From the NCBI GenBank assembly GCA_036346225.1, contig JARFIW010001090.1, forward strand, positions 620,001 through 684,000: a stretch of 64,000 nt of DNA, given 5' to 3'. Position numbers and translations under genes: made by a program. The number at the start of each line of letters is the position of its first letter. Within the stretch, counting starts at the first letter, position 1. Below are positions 59,585 to 64,000 of this stretch, in pieces. Source of the stretch: Platerodrilus igneus (Eukaryota; Arthropoda; Insecta; Coleoptera; Lycidae). The notes under the pieces were generated by a model, which made no database searches, was not told where the DNA came from, and saw nothing but the letters and a program-made list of their open reading frames with translations.

Positions 59585-59791
59585 ATGGACCTGCACCTTG
59601 CCAGTTCTAAATTACTAGAACAGGTGAAATGGCTTGCGTGGTCTAATGAGCTAAAGAGCCAAACTACAGGTCCAACCAAAGTAGTAGAGTCGTTAGTGAG
59701 GAACCAGACTAAGACAGGTCCCCGAAAAAGGGCAGCGGCTCTTTCGGTACTTAGATTGGCAGAGACCATAGGGGTCAGTATGGCAGTCTAA
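59585..59791 (+). CDS. Short 5' ORF of RTE element (copy 2), 68 aa
   Basis: ATG-initiated about ten bases from the element's 5' end. Residues include KLLEQVKWLAWSNELKSQ and RNQTKTGPRKRAAALSV, ending GVSMAV. The same frame is open in copy 1 apart from a two-base insertion near the start. Basic overall, no known domain. A conserved non-coding block (AAGGCAACGGGAAACC) lies between its stop and the endonuclease ATG in both copies. Confidence 0.5.
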   Translation: MDLHLASSKLLEQVKWLAWSNELKSQTTGPTKVVESLVRNQTKTGPRKRAAALSVLRLAETIGVSMAV

Positions 59792-59873
59792 GACACACTA
59801 CCGCGATGTGGAAGGCAACGGGAAACCACCACATTATCTCCCAAGTACACAGCGTACTTAAATTGTTACAAAC

Positions 59874-60800
59874 ATGATGGCATTCTCTGGGGTAAAAGAT
59901 TCCGGAGTTAAAATAGTCCCCCATTCGGATCTCCGGGAGGGGACTACTTCGGAGGATGCGATCGGAAAGTTAAAAATAAGAGTCGGGAACATTCTGCGAG
60001 TCGGAGCGTGGAATGTTAGAAGTATGAAGCAAGTAGGTAGGCTAGAGAACCTAAAAATCGAAATGAATAGGTTATCACTAGATATAGTAGGGATCAGCGA
60101 AGTTCGGTGGCCAGAGGCGGGGGATTTTTGGAGTGGAGACTTCAGGGTAATTCATACAGGAGCAGAGGAAGGAAATTTGGGTGTGGGGATAGTTATGTGG
60201 AAAAAGATAGGATACTATGTAGAAAATTACTTACAAAAGAACGAAAGAGTACTCATGGTTAGATTATAATCTAAACCGGTAAACACAGTAATAATACAAG
60301 TATACATGCCCACCTCTAGCTACAGTGACGAAGAGGTAGAAGCCATCTACAAAGATATCGAAGACATATTAAGATACGTAAAAGGACATGAAAATTTAAT
60401 AATTACGGGGAATTTTAATGCCGTGGTAGGTGAGGGGAGGGAAGGAGCGGTAGTAGGTTTATTTGGTTTAGGCACGAGAAACGACAGGGGAAATAGGCTG
60501 GTAGATTTTTGCGACAAGAACAATTTAATCAACACAAACACATTATTTCAACATCATGCTAGAAGACGATATACGTGGAAGATGCCAGGAGATATAGGAA
60601 GATATCAAATAGATTACATTCTTGTTAGACAACGGTTTAGGAATCAAGTAAAGACTGTAGAAGCTACCCAGAAGCAGATATAGATACTGACCACAACATC
60701 GTAATTATGAAGGCCGCACTTAAATTTAAAAATCTGATAAAAAGGAACGGAAAAAGGCACTTGGACTTAGAGAAACTAAAAGATAAAGATATTCAAGTAA
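59874..60800 (+). pseudogene. RTE endonuclease domain (copy 2), broken
   Basis: Starts with the same MMAFSGVK as copy 1. WNVRS, SEVRW, YTW and IDYIL are visible, but the TGDFN motif reads TGNFN: the Asp that corresponds to Asp180 of copy 1 is Asn here. A G-to-T stop truncates the frame at 60267-60269. One A lost near 60651 shifts the frame before the last APE block. These changes show the copy is inactive and older or less constrained than copy 1. Confidence 0.9.
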
Positions 60801-62850
60801 GATTCGAAAAAAAGCCAAATGAATTGCTGAATGATATCGGGAAAATATCTGAAACTAAGGAAGTAGAAACAGAATGGAATAACATTAAATCCAGCCTAGA
60901 CATGGCGGCCAGAGATATTCTGGGGTATACACAAAAAGAAAATAAGAAACCATGGATAACAAAGGATATCGTGAATTTAATAGAAGAAAGACGAAAATAC
61001 AAAAATAAATCAGACGAAACAGGAAAACAGAGATACAAAGCCATAAAATGGGAAATTATTCGAAAATGCAGGAAAGCTAAAAAAACAGTGGAGTGATGAA
61101 AAGTGCAAAGAGGTACAAACTAAGATGGAAATAGGAAAGACAGACGAAGCATACAAATTAATTAGAATGAATTTTAGGGATATAAAACCGCATAGCAAAA
61201 ATATAAGGGACGCACAAGGAAACGTCATTATAGAAAACGTAGAGAAAGTGAGTAGATGGCAAGAATATATAGGGAATTTATATGCAGGAGAGGAACTAAC
61301 TGCATTAGAACAGGAATCAGACATTGAAAATGATGACTTGGGATATCCTATACTTCGAGACGAGTTTGAATTAGCATTAAAGAGTCTGAAAAATGGTAAG
61401 GCGTCGGGTACAGATAAGGTGCAAGCAGAAACTCTAAAAGCCGCTGGACAAGCAGTAACAGAACGTCTCTTTCAACTTGTAAGCTATATGTATGAGACAA
61501 GCGAGATACCCAAAGATTTCAAACGTAGCATCATAGTAACTATATCAAAAAAAAAAGGCGCAGATAGATGTGAAAATTTTCGAACAATAAGTTTGACAGC
61601 ACACGTATCAAAAATATTAACTAGAATTGTGCAAAGACGAATGGAAAAACGAGCTGAAGAAATACTAGGAGAAGACCAATTTGGGTTTAAGCGAAACAGG
61701 GGAACACGAGAGGCTATTTTAGCTCTGAGAGTGATAATGGAGAAAACAATAGAAAAGGGGGAAAGCATGTATATAGGGTTTGTACATCTGGAAAAAGCAT
61801 TCGACAATGTAAATTGGAAAAAAATGTTTGAAATACTCAAAAAGATTGGAATGAGTTATAGGGATAGACGAATAGTACATAGCTTATACAAAGAGCAAAC
61901 AGCAGTAATAGAGTTATAGCAGGAACGTAGAGAAGTAAACATTAGGAAAGGGGTGAGACAGGGATGTGCCCTATCCCCATTGATTTTTAATTTGTACATA
62001 GAAGAGGCAATGAATACTGTCAAATGCGGGAAGACATTTGAAATTACTATGCAGGGACAAAAAATTGATATGCTTAGATTTGCAGATGATATAGCGGTAT
62101 TAGCGTCTAGCAAGGAAGAGTTAGAAGCTGCTCTTAATGAAATGGAAACGGTTCTAACAGAGAGATACGGTATGAAAATTAACAAAACTAAAACTAAAGT
62201 TCTAGTTTGCAAAGGTGGGGAAAATAAATCAAAAACAAGAATACAAGTATTTAACACGAACTTACAAGAGGTTAAGGATTTCTGCTACCTAGGAAGCCAA
62301 ATAACGCAAGATGGAAAAAGCACAAAAGATATAAAACAAAGATTAGCACAAGGTCGTGCTACATTTAACCAGAAAAAGCAACTACTGTGCTCAAAGACCA
62401 CAAACATAGAAACAAGGAAAAGATAGCTTAAAACATATGTGTGGAGCACAGCACTGTACGGCTGTAAAGCCTGGACAGTAGGAGAAGCGGACAAGAAAAA
62501 GGTAGAAGCCTTTGAAATGTGGTGCTACAGGCGTATGATGAAGATATCATGGACAGAAAAAGTTAAGAACGAAGAGGTACTAAAAATGGTAGGGGAAGAA
62601 AGAAATATGTGGAAAACGGTAAAAAAATAGGAGAGATAGGATGATAGGCCACATACTACGGCATGAGGGAATAGTGCGGAATATATTAGAAGCAGAGATA
62701 GGAAAAAAGAGAAGAAGAGGCAGACCTAGATTAGACTACTGCACACAGACAGCAAAAGATGTAGGCTGTAGAGGTTTCAGGGAGATGTGTAGGCTAGCCC
62801 AGAATAGAAATCAATGGAGGTACGCATCCAACCAATCCCAAGATGGATAA
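60801..62850 (+). pseudogene. RTE linker and reverse transcriptase (copy 2), broken
   Basis: Colinear with copy 1. The linker frame is lost by an insertion near 61083 (A-run). From 61125 it reads the RT fingers, with GKASGTDKVQAE and EDQFGFKRNRG, and motif A region HLEKAFD, in which the catalytic Asp is His. A TAG at 61917-61919 replaces a Glu codon. RQGCALSP and FADDIAV follow from 61953. A TAG near 62425 replaces a Leu codon. One extra A near 62622 shifts the frame. The C-terminus (RRGRPRLDY) ends NQSQDG at 62850. Confidence 0.92.
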
Positions 62851-63907
62851 ACTAATGACGAAAAGATAACTGTGCTTAAACATGATGATTATTATAAGTA
62901 ACTACAAGAATTGGTTGGGCAATATTCTCGAATAATGTTAAGTGTGTGAAAGGACTTACTGGAAAACCATTATTTCGGCAAATGTCTAAGTGTTGGGGGA
63001 TCTTGGTAGCCACAGGTTGCTTAACCTCCTTCACTGAATCTCGGTAAAATAGGGTATAAAATTAGAAAACAATAGAAAGGTAACGAGCTGAATACACATG
63101 CTGTGTGAGAATTTCAGGGAACTATGTAGGCTAGCTCAGAATATAAATAAGTGCAGGTACGTGTCCAACCAGTTTTGAGACGGAAAACCTAATGACGAAA
63201 AAATAAGCGCAGATAAATCTGATGATTAGTATAAACAACTAGTTGTTGGTTGCGAAATACCTGCAACTAATGTTGACTGTGCGAAAAGATAAATTGGAAA
63301 ATATATTAAATCGCCAAATGGTTAAGTGTTGGGGGAACTTGGCAGCCACAGGCTACATACCTCCCTTCGCAACCATTGAAGGTCGGAGAAATAGGACATA
63401 TAACTGGAAAACAATAGAAAGTGATCGAACTGCATCTAACAAGAAAGAACAGCGCCTATGAGGAAAGACAACAAACATAGAATAAGAAGAAAATTGTTGA
63501 AAGCATATGTGTGGAGCACAGCACAATATGCCTATGAAATACGGGCAGTCTGAAACGCAGACAGAAAAACGCTAGCAGCCTTTTGAAATGCTGTGCTTCA
63601 GATGTATGAGGACGATAGCATGGACAGACAAAGATAATAACAAATAAGTTACAGAAATAGTAGGGGAACAAGGATATCTGGGGAAAAGAGAAATAGTAGG
63701 CGGAATACGTTCTAAGGCATTTTAGGAATAGTATGTGATATATTACAAGCAGAGATAGGAAAAAAGAGGTAGATGTAGACCTAGATCAGACAGTTATAGA
63801 TGCAAACTGTGTATATTTCAGGGAGATCTGTAGGTTAGTTCAGAATAGGGAACAATGATGGTACGCGTCTAACCAGTTCTAGGACTGAAGACCTAATGAT
63901 GATAATG
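62851..63907 (+). other. RTE copy 2 3' tail: non-coding block plus two decayed RT-end modules
   Basis: After the RT stop: a non-coding block (62851-63085) matching copies 1 and 3; a short module (63085-63230) resembling the RT C-terminus (GAGAATTTCAGGGAACTATG, CTAGCTCAGAATA); and a long module (63240-63905) again resembling the RT end plus a second non-coding block. Copy 3 has the same order, so this is the family's structure and not a local rearrangement. Confidence 0.8.
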
Positions 63908-63918
63908 ATTACTTTTTC
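63908..63918 (+). repeat. Target-site duplication of RTE copy 2, right
   Basis: ATTACTTTTTC, identical to 59564-59574. Confidence 0.9.
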
Positions 63919-64000
63919 TACCAAAGAAGCTAAGAGCAGCGCTGCGCATAACTCTAACCTTGGTATTGTTACAGTTTTTAATGGAGCCTCCCCACTTTTG
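63919..64000 (-). pseudogene. BEL/Pao copy B RNase H, start of domain
   Basis: On the minus strand one frame reads VTIPRLELCAALLLASLVEK, the block that opens RNase H in BEL/Pao pol. It ends at the target duplication, and the protein resumes at 59563 on the other side of RTE copy 2. The rest of pol lies beyond the window. Confidence 0.85.

Larger units (their letters stand above)
59575..63907 (+). mobile_element. RTE-type non-LTR retrotransposon, copy 2, full length
   Basis: A 4.33-kb plus-strand copy bounded by an 11-bp duplication, so both ends are real. It starts CCCATTTCGAATGG, like copy 1, and ends ...CCTAATGATGATAATG. The gene order is short 5' ORF, endonuclease, RT, and a modular 3' tail. 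It sits inside the RNase H region of BEL/Pao copy B in opposite orientation. It carries three point stops and three frameshifts. Confidence 0.95.

Overview
The window looks like a gene-poor, AT-rich, transposon-dense stretch of an animal genome, most likely an insect. The basis is the mix of element families (BEL/Pao, RTE-type LINE, Penelope-like, Ty3/Gypsy, a Polinton/Maverick), long spacers with no recognisable genes, and (TA)n microsatellites. I see no convincing host gene, tRNA, rRNA or CRISPR array. Nearly every coding region is a decaying mobile-element gene.

Layout. 1-3.5 kb: minus-strand BEL/Pao element A (gag, protease, RT, RNase H), cut by the window edge. 6.96-7.59 kb: the GIY-YIG end of a Penelope-like element. 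8.12-11.96 kb: RTE LINE copy 1, minus strand, complete at its 5' end. 19.51-24.28 kb: a Ty3/Gypsy relic with both LTRs, a coiled-coil gag, an integrase end and a macrodomain-like segment after pol. 29.2-43.95 kb: a Polinton/Maverick (adintovirus-like) element. 48.42-49.21 kb: a TA-flanked inverted-repeat MITE. 49.30-50.21 kb: an RTE 3' fragment. 54.71-55.08 kb: a ~50-bp GATC-rich tandem array. 55.22-57.47 kb: an element with ~560-bp inverted arms. 57.48-59.56 kb plus 63.92-64.0 kb: BEL/Pao element B, minus strand, split inside RNase H by RTE copy 2 (59.575-63.907 kb), which has an 11-bp target-site duplication.

The Polinton is the richest part. The plus strand carries two small early genes (one with a probable 63-nt intron), a conserved hypothetical gene and a very long protein-primed-type family B DNA polymerase with an embedded endonuclease VII domain. 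The minus strand carries a compact late module, read from the right: adenain-like protease, a 248-aa jelly-roll-type minor capsid candidate (the only long undamaged gene), a small basic protein, major capsid candidate, packaging ATPase, a conserved hypothetical protein, a fibre-like repeat protein, and a D,D35E integrase with a chromodomain. These would together make DNA replication, integration and virion assembly functions, but most are broken by frameshifts and the right terminus is missing at a (TA)n tract. All function calls rest on motif and family recognition by eye; no database search was possible.
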